Shown here: in pieces, positions 1 to 8,245 of the stretch
Layout of the letters: the number at the start of each line of letters is the position of its first letter
How positions within the stretch are numbered: the stretch's first letter is position 1
Assembly: GCA_937924335.1 (NCBI GenBank)
Contig: CALDWW010000022.1
Location: 1-61,303, forward strand
Origin: an uncultured Gammaproteobacteria bacterium
GTDB taxonomy: Bacteria; Pseudomonadota; Gammaproteobacteria; Steroidobacterales; XN24
DNA: 61,303 bases
Direction of reading: 5' to 3'
The notes under the pieces: model-generated
The model's input: the letters and a program-made list of their open reading frames with translations, nothing else
Database searches by the model: none
What the model was told of the DNA's origin: nothing
Translations under genes and position numbers: made by a program

Positions 1-274
1 AAAAGTTCGGCTTTCGGATCGGGATTTCGGGTCATGGTGCATTAGAGCCATGACAATGATTTAGTGGTTCTCATAATCCCTTGGTTCCAGGTTCGAGTCC
101 TGGCGGGCCCACCAGACAAGCGGGGCACCCTTGCGGTGTCCCGGTTGGCTGGTTCGACACTCCCCAGGACGAGAACCTCAAGGTTCGACCCGAGCACCGC
201 GCAGCGATGCGAGAGAACGGGGGCCGAAGGCCACTGGCCCGGAGGGCGAGCCGCACACAGTGCGGCGAGTAATC
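1..274. repeat. Repeat copy A with tRNA-like 3' half
   Basis: This segment matches 7083-7350 at roughly 80-85% by eye over its whole length and may continue left of the window. It carries a tRNA-like 3' half: T stem CCAGG (87-91), loop TTCGAGT (92-98), stem CCTGG (99-103), acceptor strand CGGGCCC (104-110), A and an encoded CCA ending at 114. No 5' partner GGGCCCG and no D arm are found upstream, so this is not a complete tRNA. The 3'-tail string CCTGGCGGGCCCACCA recurs at 274-289, giving a 175-bp partial tandem unit. It could be a relic of integration at a tRNA gene or a tRNA-derived mobile repeat. Confidence 0.75.
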
Positions 275-320
275 CTGGCGGGCCCACCAATCCTTTCAAG
301 GGCTTAGCAAAGCTATGGGA

Positions 321-350
321 GAGACCAGGGGATTGGAATCCCTTGGTCTC
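321..350 (+). other. Strong hairpin related to the tRNA-like repeats
   Basis: An 11-bp stem (321-331 with 340-350, one G-U pair) encloses an 8-nt loop ATTGGAAT. It is followed by GGTTCAAGTCC, which resembles a tRNA T arm, and then by the terminator at 390-414. A diverged copy of the hairpin lies at 4588-4615. The order hairpin, T-arm-like string, terminator suggests a remnant of a tRNA-type or small structured RNA gene. No complete tRNA fold could be built around it. Confidence 0.5.
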
Positions 351-389
351 ATTCAGGTTCAAGTCCGCCCGGGGGACAGATTCTCTAGA

Positions 390-414
390 AAGGTCGCCTG
401 ATGGTGGCCTTTTT
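390..414 (+). terminator. Rho-independent terminator
   Basis: The stem GGTCGCC (392-398) pairs with GGTGGCC (403-409) through a TGAT loop, using two G-U pairs, and is followed by TTTTT (410-414). There is no protein gene just upstream, only the tRNA-like/hairpin segment, so the terminator most likely belonged to a structured RNA gene that is now broken. Confidence 0.65.
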
Positions 415-537
415 GTCTGCTGCGCCGCATCAACTGGAAGACGATTGCCGGGGCTCGCTTTGACATGCTTGTTTGACTGCCTCGTGCGGTTTACTTTCTG
501 TTTTCAAAACATCTTCACGCAGGTCGAGTTTTCGAAC

Positions 538-942
538 ATGAATAACATTGAAGTCATTGAAAGACTCTACGGCCACTTGAACGAACGAAACTACGAAGGA
601 GTGATGTCGCATCTGGCTGACGATATCGTCTGGATTGTGGCTGACAATTCGCCGTTGGCGGACAAGAGTCCGTATCACGGACTAGCTGAAATGCGGTCAG
701 GCGTTTTCGATCGGTTGATGGCCGGTTTCGATAAACTCGTCTTTGATGTGGACGAGATCTTTGAATGCAGCGGCGGCGACAAAATTGTGGCCCTCGGCTA
801 TTACTACCTGAGGTTTCACGGGCAGGTCGAGGAGCGTAAAGCGCAGGTGGCCCACATCTGGACAATGCGCGAAGGCCGAGCCGTGAAGTTCCAGCAATAC
901 CTCGACACCCTCCAGGTTGCACGCGACTCGGGGGTCGTCTAG
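538..942 (+). CDS. SnoaL-like (NTF2-fold) protein
   Basis: The gene encodes 134 residues with the usual layout of a small SnoaL/NTF2-like protein: N-terminal helix (EVIERLYGHLNERNYEGVMSHLADDIVW, split here only by description), a segment with HGLAEMRSGVFDRL, then strands ending in HIWTMREGRAVKFQQYLDT. Such proteins are cytoplasmic and form a cone-shaped pocket; members include isomerases, cyclases and many with unknown ligands, so no substrate can be assigned. The ATG at 538 fits the family length; the frame is open further upstream, but there it runs through the tRNA-like repeat. AGGTCGAG lies about 10 nt upstream as a weak ribosome site. Base composition is closer to 50% GC than later genes, which agrees with an accessory segment. 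Confidence 0.8.
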   Translation: MNNIEVIERLYGHLNERNYEGVMSHLADDIVWIVADNSPLADKSPYHGLAEMRSGVFDRLMAGFDKLVFDVDEIFECSGGDKIVALGYYYLRFHGQVEERKAQVAHIWTMREGRAVKFQQYLDTLQVARDSGVV

Positions 943-990
943 GAATCCAAGCTCTTTCCGTCCTGCCAATCACTTGGTCGGTGGTTCGAG

Positions 991-1158
991 GGTACTGACA
1001 AGTTAACTATTGAACCTGTGTATATGTCAGAAAAGTTCCTGATTACCCTGCGGTCGCACATTCCCAGGACGCGAAGGCACGCTGTCTGAACATTCGTTAG
1101 TGTCTGGCCGAAATCAAATGTCGACCCAGGTTGAATAGATTGTAGACAGCGGCTTGGA
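991..1158. mobile_element. IS6-type element end, truncated
   Basis: Positions 991-1007 are the same 17-bp terminal repeat (GGTACTGACAAGTTAAC) as the left end of the element at 2434-2816, in the same orientation. Similarity to that element continues to about 1158, covering the reverse-strand 3' end of an IS6-family transposase, then stops. The stretch 1159-1312 up to the next gene shows nothing recognisable apart from a possible further decayed tail. No intact transposase frame survives. Confidence 0.7.
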
Positions 1159-1312
1159 CAGTCTTCTGTTCGGAATCTCAAGTTCTGAAGTGCAAATACC
1201 CCGTATTTTCCCCGTTGCGACACTGCCAAATGATTCAATCGGTCCGATCTCGCTGCTTATCGGCATTCACGGATAGCGACGTACTGCTTGTGGATGCTAT
1301 GGACAAGGTACG

Positions 1313-2425
1313 GTGGTTGTATTCGACACAAGGTATCTGAGCTTTCTGACCAGGGGCCCGATCGTGCTTTTAGCATTCGTGCTTGGTTGCTCGAACGCGC
1401 CAATTGATCGGTTATGGGGCCACTACGTGGGGGTGCGGGTCTCATCGGTCGAGATCGCCCCCGACACCTGCAGAATCGACATGTCGGTCACCAATCTGAA
1501 GGACCGCGGCTCAGTGAGACCCGGATTTGAGGTGCAAATCATTTCGGTCGATGAATGGGCAGAAATCCCCCCACACATTAGAGGGGCGCCGAGTTGGAAT
1601 GGCGACCCTTACAGGTCGAGCAGCCTTTATGCGTTCGGGCAAAAAGAAAAGATATTGTTTGATGACATTCCCGCAGGGCAGACCGCGGCGAGGCAACTTA
1701 AGATGTTGGACATGCCCTGCTCAAGTCTGGGGCTCTACGCATTCTGGTTAGCATGCGATGTTGGCGCAGGCGGAAATTTTGCGTGGAAATCCGCATCCGC
1801 ACGCATGGGCTGCCAAGCGCTTCTCACTCCGACGGGCCAGCCGTATTTCGATGCGGGCTGGTTCGAAGCCATTGCAGACCGGTTCACGTTGGCGCCGATC
1901 GAGTGTCCACGTGGCGATCCCGTCTGTGATGGTCCTGTCGATGCCCATCGTATTCCCCTTGGCCATCTCGAGAGCCTTGCGGTAGTGGCCACACCTGGTA
2001 TTCATGGGGATGAGCAGGACACCGGGCCAAGAATCGACCTCTGCATTCAGCGTACGCTGATCGATGGGAAAGCCTGCGAGCTCAGTATACTAGTCACCAA
2101 CATGACTAAGGGACTGACCCTCTCGCCTACGCTGGAACTTGAGGTGGGATTACTACCAGATCACTTTCCCGACAAGCCGCGGTCATGGATACTCAGCACA
2201 AGCTTTGACCCGATCGAATCGTACTATTCGGATCAGCGCGTCGTCGGCACGATCGATGTTCCGTGCTGGGGGCTGGAAACCCTGACCTTTCGAAAGGTCT
2301 GTTGTGGGGACGGTGAGACATGCAGAGACTTGCGTCGGCTTCCAGGCACCCCTTTTCTTGATCAGGCATCTGGTGCGTATTTGAGCGTTCTGTTGCGTAA
2401 CACACCTATGTACCGACGGCCGTAG
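1313..2425 (+). CDS. Putative two-repeat lipoprotein, function unknown
   Basis: I do not recognise this 370-residue protein. It starts with GTG and has a lipoprotein signal: a hydrophobic stretch ending in LLAFVLGC, with the cysteine near residue 26, so it is probably a lipid-anchored envelope protein. The rest looks like two diverged copies of one beta-rich module: about residues 45-150 (CRIDMSVTNL, then DMPCSSLGLYAF and LACDVG) and about 240-360 (ACELSILVTNM, then DVPCWGLETLTF and VCCGDG), each with conserved cysteines that could form disulfides. It lies between two same-orientation IS6-type ends (991 and 2434), so it may have been carried in by them. Confidence 0.65.
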   Translation: MVVFDTRYLSFLTRGPIVLLAFVLGCSNAPIDRLWGHYVGVRVSSVEIAPDTCRIDMSVTNLKDRGSVRPGFEVQIISVDEWAEIPPHIRGAPSWNGDPYRSSSLYAFGQKEKILFDDIPAGQTAARQLKMLDMPCSSLGLYAFWLACDVGAGGNFAWKSASARMGCQALLTPTGQPYFDAGWFEAIADRFTLAPIECPRGDPVCDGPVDAHRIPLGHLESLAVVATPGIHGDEQDTGPRIDLCIQRTLIDGKACELSILVTNMTKGLTLSPTLELEVGLLPDHFPDKPRSWILSTSFDPIESYYSDQRVVGTIDVPCWGLETLTFRKVCCGDGETCRDLRRLPGTPFLDQASGAYLSVLLRNTPMYRRP

Positions 2426-2433
2426 GAAAAAGA

Positions 2434-2816
2434 GGTACTGACAAGTTAACTATTGATCACGTGCGAACCCCAGTAAAGACGCAGATTACGCCCCTGTCGC
2501 ACATTCCCAAGACGCACAGGCACGCTGTCTGAACGCTCGATAGAGTTCGGCCGAGATCAAGTGCCGGCCCAGGTTGAATAGATTGTGAACAGCTGCATGG
2601 ACACCCAGGAATCGCTGTGCTTGTTCTGCTGATTTGAATCGACGCATGCCCCGCTCGGCCATTGGATCTTCTATATCGCGGGCACTCAGATTGAACCGAT
2701 GGTAGAGCCACACGGCACATTGAATGATTTCCGGCATGAACCGGTGGCGTTCATACAGAGATGCGGATCTGCTCATGCCGCGATTGTCGTTCAGCTGCTG
2801 TTAACTTGTCAGTACC
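2434..2816 (-). mobile_element. IS6-family-derived element, internally deleted
   Basis: The 383-bp element is bounded by perfect 17-bp inverted repeats: GGTACTGACAAGTTAAC at 2434-2450 and its reverse complement at 2800-2816. The reverse strand (2486-2776) reads a 96-residue frame that joins the N-terminus of an IS6-type transposase (HRFMPEIIQCAVWLYHRFNLS, residues 11-31, then DIEDPMAERG) directly to its C-terminus (MRRFKSAEQAQRFL, AVHNLFNLGRH, FRQRA). The whole DDE catalytic core is missing, so it cannot transpose itself but keeps both ends. Flanking 8-bp sequences do not match, so no target duplication is visible. Confidence 0.85.
2486..2776 (-). pseudogene. IS6-type transposase lacking the catalytic core
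   Basis: This is an in-frame fusion of the first ~45 and last ~50 residues expected of an IS6-family transposase. The N-terminal part carries the family signature around the motif VWLYHRF; the C-terminal part carries RRFKSAEQAQRFL and the arginine-rich tail. IS6 transposases are about 230-240 residues, so about 140 residues including all DDE acidic residues are gone. The precise in-frame junction keeps the frame open, so a small DNA-end-binding peptide could still be made; that is speculation. Confidence 0.75.
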
Positions 2817-2961
2817 CATTCCCGTCCGCTTCATTGTGAAGACCCCGGATGGAACGGCCAGTGCAATCATGTAGGTTCTCACCTAGATTTAGGACAAGAA
2901 CCCAGTGACGGGAACCGGGGCCGCCCGTTCGTCAACGGACCCTGCGAACGAGGGACAAGAC

Positions 2962-4533
2962 ATGCTCTCAGCCAACCTACACCTGCCCAGGTTCATCCTC
3001 CTCTGCGCCATCGCCAGTTTTTCCATCAGTGCCATGGGCCAAGACGCCCAGAATGCTGGCTTGGAAAAAGCGGCCGAGCGCAGTGGCAAGGCATTCGACA
3101 AGCAGGCCGCACTGGCGGCCCGGGGCCAGCAACATGACTGGTTGATGTCCGAGCGGATAACACCCGGCCAGGCGAAAGTGCTTTTGACGAAAGTCACCGT
3201 CGAAGAAATGTATGAAATCGACATGGAACGCGGCAAATTGCCGGTACGGGTCGGCCTTACCAAAGCCCTGGATGCTGAAGTCTCATTCAGCGACTTGAAC
3301 ATGTCGAAACTGAGGGGCCGCTCACTCACTCGATCCCACGGGGCCATGGCGAGCACTGCTGACAACGGCTACGTGTTCACCGCCGACCTGGGCTCTCCCG
3401 ACGCTGCCGCCCTGCGGGTGCATTTCACCGGTTTCAGCCTGCCGGAAGGCGCCGGCCTGTATCTTTACAATCTCCGTGGCGAAGTATTCGGGCCGTATAC
3501 CGGGCGAGGCCCGCATGGCGACGGTGAGTTCTGGTCGCACACCCTGGTGGGCGATTCGATCAGCCTGCAATTGCGCCAATCGGGACCCGCCAACGATGAC
3601 AACTTACGCGACACCCGGTTCACCGTTGCGGGCCTGGGGCATATCCGGCCGCGCTTCATGGATACAAAAGGTCATTGTAGTTACAACGCGCACTGCGCGG
3701 TGAATGCCTCTTGTGTCGGCACCAATACTGCGGTCGATCAGGCCAAGGATGCAGTCGCGCACATGCAGTGGATCGCCGGGGCGTACATTTACTGGTGTAC
3801 CGGCGGCCTGCTCGCGGACACTGACGACTCGACTGAAAGGCCCCTGTTCCTGACCGCCAACCACTGCATCGGCAATAAAATGGCTGCCCGGAACCTGGAG
3901 AACTTTTTCCAGTTGGAGGTGCGTTGCGGAACCGTTAACTGCGACAACATTTACGCCCACCAGGCCAACCATCCTCAAGAGTTACGTACATTCGGCGCCA
4001 GCATCCTGGCCGCCGGCAAGGCCGGCGATTTCACCCTGATGGAACTGAATGAACCGGCACCGGATGGCAGCGCCTTTCTGGGCTGGACCAGCACGCCCGT
4101 TGCATCAGACAACATCCCGATGTATCGGATCAGTCACCCCTCGGGTGCACCGCAGGCTTACACCGAACACCTGGTCGATCCGGGCTCGATCGAATGCGCG
4201 GGCTGGCCGCGCGGCAAATGGATCTACAGCATCGACACCATCGGCACCACCGAGGGCGGAAGCAGCGGATCGCCGGTGGTCAATGCCGACGGCGAGGTGG
4301 TCGGGCAGTTGACGGGCGGCTGCGGCTACAACATTAACGACGTGTGCGACTATGAAAACAACTGGACGGTGGATGGCGCCCTGGCCCATTACTTCAGCAA
4401 GGTCGAGGAATTCCTCGACCCGGACAGCGACGCCGAACCACCTCCGCCCCCGCCGCAACCTTGCGACAACCACAGTGACTGCCCGGACGGCACCCGGTGC
4501 AAGGGCAAACCGGGTAACAGGGTCTGCAGATAA
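2962..4533 (+). CDS. Secreted trypsin-like serine endopeptidase (S1 family)
   Basis: The 523-residue protein is likely an exported protease of the lysyl-endopeptidase-like type. A signal peptide spans about residues 1-27 (FILLCAIASFSISAMGQ). The triad is visible as TANHC (His near 300), GDFTLMEL (Asp near 356) and GGSSGSPV (Ser near 435). Residues 28-230 form a pro-region plus a beta domain, as in secreted proteases that mature by cleavage. The end has a proline-rich linker (PPPPPPQPC) and a four-cysteine domain (CDNHSDCPDGTRC) that may bind substrate or surface. ATG 2962 is chosen because AGGGA sits 8 nt upstream and the signal peptide starts there. It lies in the accessory segment with no operon partner. 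Confidence 0.85.
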   Translation: MLSANLHLPRFILLCAIASFSISAMGQDAQNAGLEKAAERSGKAFDKQAALAARGQQHDWLMSERITPGQAKVLLTKVTVEEMYEIDMERGKLPVRVGLTKALDAEVSFSDLNMSKLRGRSLTRSHGAMASTADNGYVFTADLGSPDAAALRVHFTGFSLPEGAGLYLYNLRGEVFGPYTGRGPHGDGEFWSHTLVGDSISLQLRQSGPANDDNLRDTRFTVAGLGHIRPRFMDTKGHCSYNAHCAVNASCVGTNTAVDQAKDAVAHMQWIAGAYIYWCTGGLLADTDDSTERPLFLTANHCIGNKMAARNLENFFQLEVRCGTVNCDNIYAHQANHPQELRTFGASILAAGKAGDFTLMELNEPAPDGSAFLGWTSTPVASDNIPMYRISHPSGAPQAYTEHLVDPGSIECAGWPRGKWIYSIDTIGTTEGGSSGSPVVNADGEVVGQLTGGCGYNINDVCDYENNWTVDGALAHYFSKVEEFLDPDSDAEPPPPPPQPCDNHSDCPDGTRCKGKPGNRVCR

Positions 4534-4828
4534 GGCAAGAACGAAGAAAAGTAACCAGTCTTACTGAATCAACCGAGCTTGTATGAGAAGACCGGGGGAT
4601 TGGGTTCCCTTGGCTTCAGACGTTGAGACGGGGTCCCGGGCCACCTTTCCTGCGGGATCGCCACGATCTGTAGCTCGGTGGATCGCTTCTTCATGTCCGT
4701 CCTCTGCTTCGAAAACGGACTTTACCAAGCTCACAGTGGACCGACTAGCGGAGAGCAGGTCATGATGATTCCTGATGGCCCTTACGTGCTCACCGACGGA
4801 CGATGCCAAGGGCAAGAACGACTAGTTT
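4534..4828. other. Non-coding stretch with diverged hairpin repeat
   Basis: No protein gene is supported here. Positions 4588-4615 hold a second, more diverged copy of the hairpin at 321-350 (AAGACCGGGGG, loop ATTGGGTT, CCCTTGGCTT, with G-U pairs and one bulge). The rest shows nothing recognisable. It separates the ends of two convergent genes, the protease and the TPR protein, and the hairpin could help terminate transcription, although it has no T tract. Confidence 0.45.
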
Positions 4829-7066
4829 CTAGCGGCCGAGGGCACTTCGCGCTGCCGCAATTTCGGCACGAAAATCGTGTTCAGCATCGGCTTGCTGCAC
4901 AACAGCTCGCTGACGTTCAAGTTCGACTTTGACGTCATCGAGCATGCGGGCGATACGAGGGTCGGCAATCGTTTCTGCCCACGCAGGGCTATTCATCACC
5001 CAGATGTACCGCAACCAGCCGGCGTTGATCGCGTCTTCAAAAGCGTCTGCGGCCGCGTCAAAGTCACCGCGCAGACCGAAGTTAAGTGCACGCAGGTGGT
5101 GAAGCTGCGCAAAGTCCATATTACGCTCAACAACATATGAGTTGAGCTGTTCGTGGAGCCGGCTCAAAAGTACATTCGCTTCATCATCTCGTCCAACCTG
5201 CTGATAGGCATGGGCGAGAAGATGCAAAGATGGCCATTCCCCATAAGCATTATGGTTCAAGGTTTTGGGCAGCGACTCGAGGTCAAGCGCGCTCTCAAGC
5301 ACAGCAATGCCCACATCGAAGTTTTCGACATAAATATTGGCGGCTGCATACACGAGTGCCAGAAAGCCCCGCAATCCATCTATATCGGCGCCGAGCGCTG
5401 TAGAAAGCTTGTCGATCTCTGCTCGTAGTCCTGACAGGTCGCCACGTATTTGAAACTGAATGGCCTTGTACACAAAACTTGCTGCAGGCTGCGGCTCATG
5501 CTCGACAGCATCGGCCACCCAGTAGTCGGCATCCTCGGTCAAGCCGAGATTCTCATAGCGCCCCGCTACGAGGGCGGAGGCGTAGCCAAGACGCACGGTA
5601 GCCAGCAGCGCGCCTTCCTTGGCCCAGTGAAGTGATTTGTCGAATTGGCCCGTATCGAAGTACAGGTTCACCAACCCCAGGTAGGCCATCCCCGGGGCGT
5701 CGGGCAGATAGGTCAACCGCAAAAGAAGTTGCTCTGCGCGTTCGCGTTCGCCTAGTTCTTTCAATTTCAGGGCGCGATTTACAGACAATACGGGGTTCAG
5801 CGGGTCGACGAGCAGGCCCTCCATCTGCACAGCGTTCGATTCTTCGAAACGACCCTGATTTGTCAGAGTAATCGCCAACCAGTTGTAGGCATTCGTGAGC
5901 GTCGGGTCGAGATCCAGAGCCCGCCGCAACGATCGTTCGGCGCGTTCAAATTCGTTTTCCGAATCGCCAATCGAAATCGCATCGTCCAGCAGAATCAAGC
6001 CCAGCGCAGCGTGCCCTTCGGCCAGCTCGGGGTCCAACTCAATGGCGGTTTTGGCCGCTATGACGGCGGACTCGCGAACAGCAACCCGATCGTTGCTACC
6101 GTAATCAAGCTCTACCGCCATGGCCAGTCCGGCATACGGAGGCGCGTAGTTCTCATCCAGACGAATAGCTTTGTCAAAAGCCGCAATGGCCTTGTCTTGG
6201 TAACCGATCGTTCTTGCATTAAGGAAAGAGCGGCCCACCAGGTAGGCATCATAGGCGGCCATGTTCGTGGTGGTGCGGCCGGCAGGAAGTTCAGCGGGAG
6301 GAACAATCTGGCGCTCGATGTGCCTGGCGACCGTATTCGCGATCTCTGACTGAATGGCAAAAATGCCTTCGAGTTCGCGATCGAAGGTCTCGCTCCAGAC
6401 CTGGTAGCCCGTGTCGTCGATCAGGCGCGCGGTGATGCGTACAAAGTTGTTGTCACGACGAACGCTGCCATGCAGCAAATACCGGACGCCCAGTATTTCG
6501 CTGATACGCGCTGGACCCTCGTTACTATTACGAAATGCAAAAGACGAGGTGCGGCTCAATACGTGCAGCGCTTTCAGCGTGGACAACTTGTGCAGAATTT
6601 CTTCGGTGACGCCATCGGAAAAATAGCCCGTCTCCGGTTTGGTATCGAGGTTGACGAACGGCAGAATAGCGACCGAGTTGGCAATTTTTTCGGCCGCCGC
6701 CACCACATCGTCCACTTCCTCGACGATTTTTTGCAGACTGCCGAACACAATGGCAGCACCGATCGCGAGCAAGGCGGCCAGGACGACAAAATCGGTGCGC
6801 TTGAGTGAGTTATCAAAAGTGTCGCCGGGGACTGCTGGTTCCGTCTTGACGATGCCCGATGTGCTTATGTCGAAGGTCCAGGAAAAGACCAGCGCAATCG
6901 GGAAGCACAATATCGTGGCGAGGATAAGAAACCGCACGGCGGTTTCCGGGAGGCCCCAGGCCGGGAAGAAAACGTCGCCAACCTGAATGACGAGCCAGGC
7001 GCCCACGACGTAGAAGCCGGACATCCGGAAAACACGCCGTCTTTGCAGTTCCCGCCAGAATCCCAT
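4829..7066 (-). CDS. TolB-N/TPR membrane protein
   Basis: The 745-residue protein starts in the cytoplasm (MGFWRELQRRRVFRMSGFY), has about three membrane segments (residues ~15-35, 45-65, 100-120), then a TolB-N-like domain (NSVAILPFVNLDTKP, YFSDGVTEEILHKLS, LHGSVRRD, VWSETFDREL, about 145-265) and many tetratricopeptide repeats to the end. Proteins of this layout, common in marine gammaproteobacteria and often fused to CadC-type or cyclase domains elsewhere, probably act in signalling or as scaffolds; the role is not established. The frame is open upstream to 7336, but there it crosses the repeat, so ATG 7066, which matches the family N-terminus of the paralogue at 59160, is used. Confidence 0.85.
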   Translation of the reverse strand: MGFWRELQRRRVFRMSGFYVVGAWLVIQVGDVFFPAWGLPETAVRFLILATILCFPIALVFSWTFDISTSGIVKTEPAVPGDTFDNSLKRTDFVVLAALLAIGAAIVFGSLQKIVEEVDDVVAAAEKIANSVAILPFVNLDTKPETGYFSDGVTEEILHKLSTLKALHVLSRTSSFAFRNSNEGPARISEILGVRYLLHGSVRRDNNFVRITARLIDDTGYQVWSETFDRELEGIFAIQSEIANTVARHIERQIVPPAELPAGRTTTNMAAYDAYLVGRSFLNARTIGYQDKAIAAFDKAIRLDENYAPPYAGLAMAVELDYGSNDRVAVRESAVIAAKTAIELDPELAEGHAALGLILLDDAISIGDSENEFERAERSLRRALDLDPTLTNAYNWLAITLTNQGRFEESNAVQMEGLLVDPLNPVLSVNRALKLKELGERERAEQLLLRLTYLPDAPGMAYLGLVNLYFDTGQFDKSLHWAKEGALLATVRLGYASALVAGRYENLGLTEDADYWVADAVEHEPQPAASFVYKAIQFQIRGDLSGLRAEIDKLSTALGADIDGLRGFLALVYAAANIYVENFDVGIAVLESALDLESLPKTLNHNAYGEWPSLHLLAHAYQQVGRDDEANVLLSRLHEQLNSYVVERNMDFAQLHHLRALNFGLRGDFDAAADAFEDAINAGWLRYIWVMNSPAWAETIADPRIARMLDDVKVELERQRAVVQQADAEHDFRAEIAAARSALGR

Positions 7067-7082
7067 GCGCGGAGTATGACCC

Positions 7083-7350
7083 AAAAGCTCGGCTCTCGGA
7101 TCGGGATTTCGGGTCATGGCGCATTTGAGCCATGACAATGTGTTCGTGGCTCTCCTAACCCCTTGGCTCCAGGTTCGAGTCCGGGCGGGCCCACCAATCA
7201 AGCAGCGTACCCTTGCGGTGCCCGGTCTGGCTGGTCCGACACTCCCCAGGACGAGAACCTCAGGTTCGACCTGAGCATCGCGTAGCGATGCGACGGAACG
7301 GCGCCGCCAGGCGCCGGCCCGACGGGCGAGCCGCAAAACGGCGAGTAATC
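7083..7350. repeat. Repeat copy B with tRNA-like 3' half
   Basis: This is the partner of 1-274. The T arm is CCAGG-TTCGAGT-CCGGG (7169-7185, one stem mismatch), followed by CGGGCCC, A and CCA ending at 7196, again without a 5' acceptor strand. It lies immediately upstream of the TolB-N/TPR gene (start 7066), so it also serves as that gene's upstream region. By analogy copy A, at the window edge, may precede a similar gene outside the window. The conserved part beyond the CCA includes the string ACACTCCCCAGGACGAGAAC (7230-7258 region). Confidence 0.75.
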
Positions 7351-7468
7351 ATCGAGTGCCGCGAGGCCGTCAGCGTCGGACACCCTGCCCGGCCTGTCAA
7401 TCCAACGCATTGCTCCATCACGGTAGAATGCCGGCACTCCATAATTCGATAAGGCAGTGAGTCCCGAA

Positions 7469-8245
7469 ATGAATCCTTCAACCTTGTTTGATCTCGCCGG
7501 TCGGGTCGCGGTCGTCACGGGCGGCAACGGAGGCATCGGCAGAAGCCTGGCGCTGGGGTATGCGTCGGCGGGAGCCTCGGTTGCCATCATTGGACGCAAC
7601 GATGACAAGAACCAACAGGTCCTCGGGGAACTACAGGAGATCGGCCATCCTGCGCTGGCCGTTCCTCTTGACCTCTCGCACAGAGGCGAATTGCAGCCGG
7701 CCATGCAGGCCATCGAGACCGACTTGGGCCCGGTTGATATCCTGGTAAACAACGCCGGTATCGTTTCGATCAGCGGCGGCATCATGCAGGAATCGCCTGA
7801 AGATTGGGATAGCGTGATCGAGACGCAATTGAACGCGGTATTCCTGTTATCGAAACTGGCGGCCAAATCCATGATGGAACGCAAGGCCGGCAAGATCATC
7901 AATATCGGCAGCATGTATTCCTATTTCGGCTCGGGTCTGATCCCATCCTATAGCGCGGCCAAGGGCGCAATCGTTCAGCTGACCAAATCCATGGCGATCG
8001 AATTCGCGCCCCACAATATTCAGGTCAATGCCATCGCGCCGGGGTTTATCGAGACAGAGATGACCGCTCCGGTGAGGACGGCGGAAATGAAAGAAATGAA
8101 TGACGAGATCATTGCGCGGACACCGGCCGGCCGGTGGGGTTTGCCAGACGAACTCGTCGGCACGGCAGTCTTTCTCGCCTCGCGGGCCTCCGATTTCGTA
8201 ACCGGCACCCTCATTCGGGTCGATGGCGGCTATGCCATTCGCTGA
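7469..8245 (+). CDS. Short-chain dehydrogenase/reductase (SDR)
   Basis: The 258-residue protein has the classical SDR features: nucleotide-binding TGGNGGIG (residues 17-24), NNAG, catalytic Ser in INIGSMYS, catalytic YSAAK (161-165), and the C-terminal GTLIRVDGGYAI found in FabG and gluconate/glucose dehydrogenase-like members. It should be a soluble NAD(P)-dependent oxidoreductase; the substrate cannot be told. ATG 7469 is used; an in-frame GTG at 7457 adds four residues. There is no operon partner. The gene starts right after repeat copy B, at the edge of the accessory segment. Confidence 0.9.
   Translation: MNPSTLFDLAGRVAVVTGGNGGIGRSLALGYASAGASVAIIGRNDDKNQQVLGELQEIGHPALAVPLDLSHRGELQPAMQAIETDLGPVDILVNNAGIVSISGGIMQESPEDWDSVIETQLNAVFLLSKLAAKSMMERKAGKIINIGSMYSYFGSGLIPSYSAAKGAIVQLTKSMAIEFAPHNIQVNAIAPGFIETEMTAPVRTAEMKEMNDEIIARTPAGRWGLPDELVGTAVFLASRASDFVTGTLIRVDGGYAIR

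Noticed and set aside
64..114. A complete tRNA gene ending in encoded CCA
   Set aside because: The T arm and acceptor 3' strand are good, but no matching 5' acceptor strand GGGCCCG or D arm exists upstream, and the anticodon stem does not close. The same holds for 7140-7196.
7067..7336. A 90-residue N-terminal extension of the TolB-N/TPR protein
   Set aside because: It translates the tRNA-like repeat, and the paralogue at 59160 starts exactly at the position matching 7066.
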